Of a DNA stretch of 7,850 nucleotides, positions 7,744 to 7,850 are shown in pieces. A program made the position numbers and the translations under genes. Source of the stretch: an uncultured Porphyromonas sp. GTDB taxonomy: Bacteria; Bacteroidota; Bacteroidia; Bacteroidales; Porphyromonadaceae. Positions within the stretch are counted from its first letter, which is position 1. Every line of letters begins with the position of its first letter. The notes beneath the pieces are model-generated. The model saw only the letters and a program-made list of their open reading frames with translations, did not search any database and was not told the origin of the DNA. Where the stretch lies: contig CABUDK010000046.1 in NCBI GenBank assembly GCA_902490315.1, forward strand, positions 1-7,850, in the 5' to 3' direction.

Positions 7744-7850
7744 TTAGCCTCTAGCCTTTTCGCAGATAGACTTAAAGGCTTCGGGATTGTTCATGGCGAG
7801 GTCAGCGAGGACCTTACGATTGATCTCAATCCCCTGCTTGTGTAGGGCAC
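7744..7850 (-). CDS. rplT: 50S ribosomal protein L20, C-terminal part, cut by window
   Basis: The last 34 residues of ribosomal protein L20, a 23S rRNA-binding protein needed early in 50S assembly. The minus strand reads ALHKQGIEINRKVLADLAMN and ends NPEAFKSICEKARG before a TAA at 7744-7746. This matches the conserved L20 tail, where E. coli has a very similar IEIDRKILADIAV segment followed by AFTALVEKAK. The 5' part, about 80 residues, lies outside the window. infC and rpmI usually precede rplT and are expected farther right. In other bacteria L20 represses its own operon; nothing in the visible part bears on that. It was too short to appear as a long open reading frame and was found by reading the right edge on the minus strand. 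Confidence 0.92.
   Translation of the reverse strand, partial: ALHKQGIEINRKVLADLAMNNPEAFKSICEKARG

Overview
The window reads as an ordinary chromosomal stretch of a Bacteroidota genome, most likely a Porphyromonas-type organism. The evidence is the Bacteroidota style of CydB, promoter boxes of the TAnnTTTG type instead of E. coli -35/-10 boxes, starts without clear Shine-Dalgarno sites, and a moderate GC content. The genus is an inference from protein style. Nothing points to a phage, plasmid, insertion sequence or CRISPR array.

Layout, left to right. Plus strand: the 3' part of cydB (quinol oxidase bd subunit II, cut by the window edge) ends at 932 and is followed by a strong stem-loop terminator. 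The 270-base gap 933-1202 also holds a row of three small stem-loops and a pair of TAnnTTTG promoter boxes. Next come a small zinc-ribbon plus FHA-like protein (1203-1742) and, 22 bases later, a CyuA/UPF0597-type L-cysteine desulfidase (1765-3078); the two probably share a transcript. A near-perfect symmetrical hairpin at 3095-3142 separates this from the minus-strand genes that converge on it.

Minus strand, read from right to left: the 3' end of rplT (ribosomal protein L20, cut by the right edge), a long imperfect hairpin, purB (adenylosuccinate lyase), a 170-base gap with a promoter box and a short direct repeat, an RluB-type rRNA pseudouridine synthase with a long basic tail, and 28 bases later asnS (asparaginyl-tRNA synthetase). 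The pseudouridine synthase and asnS probably form an operon. The minus-strand half is translation and nucleotide housekeeping; the plus-strand half is respiration and sulfur amino-acid catabolism.

No novel multi-gene system is visible. The points most worth a second look are the FHA domain with substitutions at its usual phosphothreonine-contacting positions, the tandem stem-loops upstream of it, and the long hairpin between rplT and purB.
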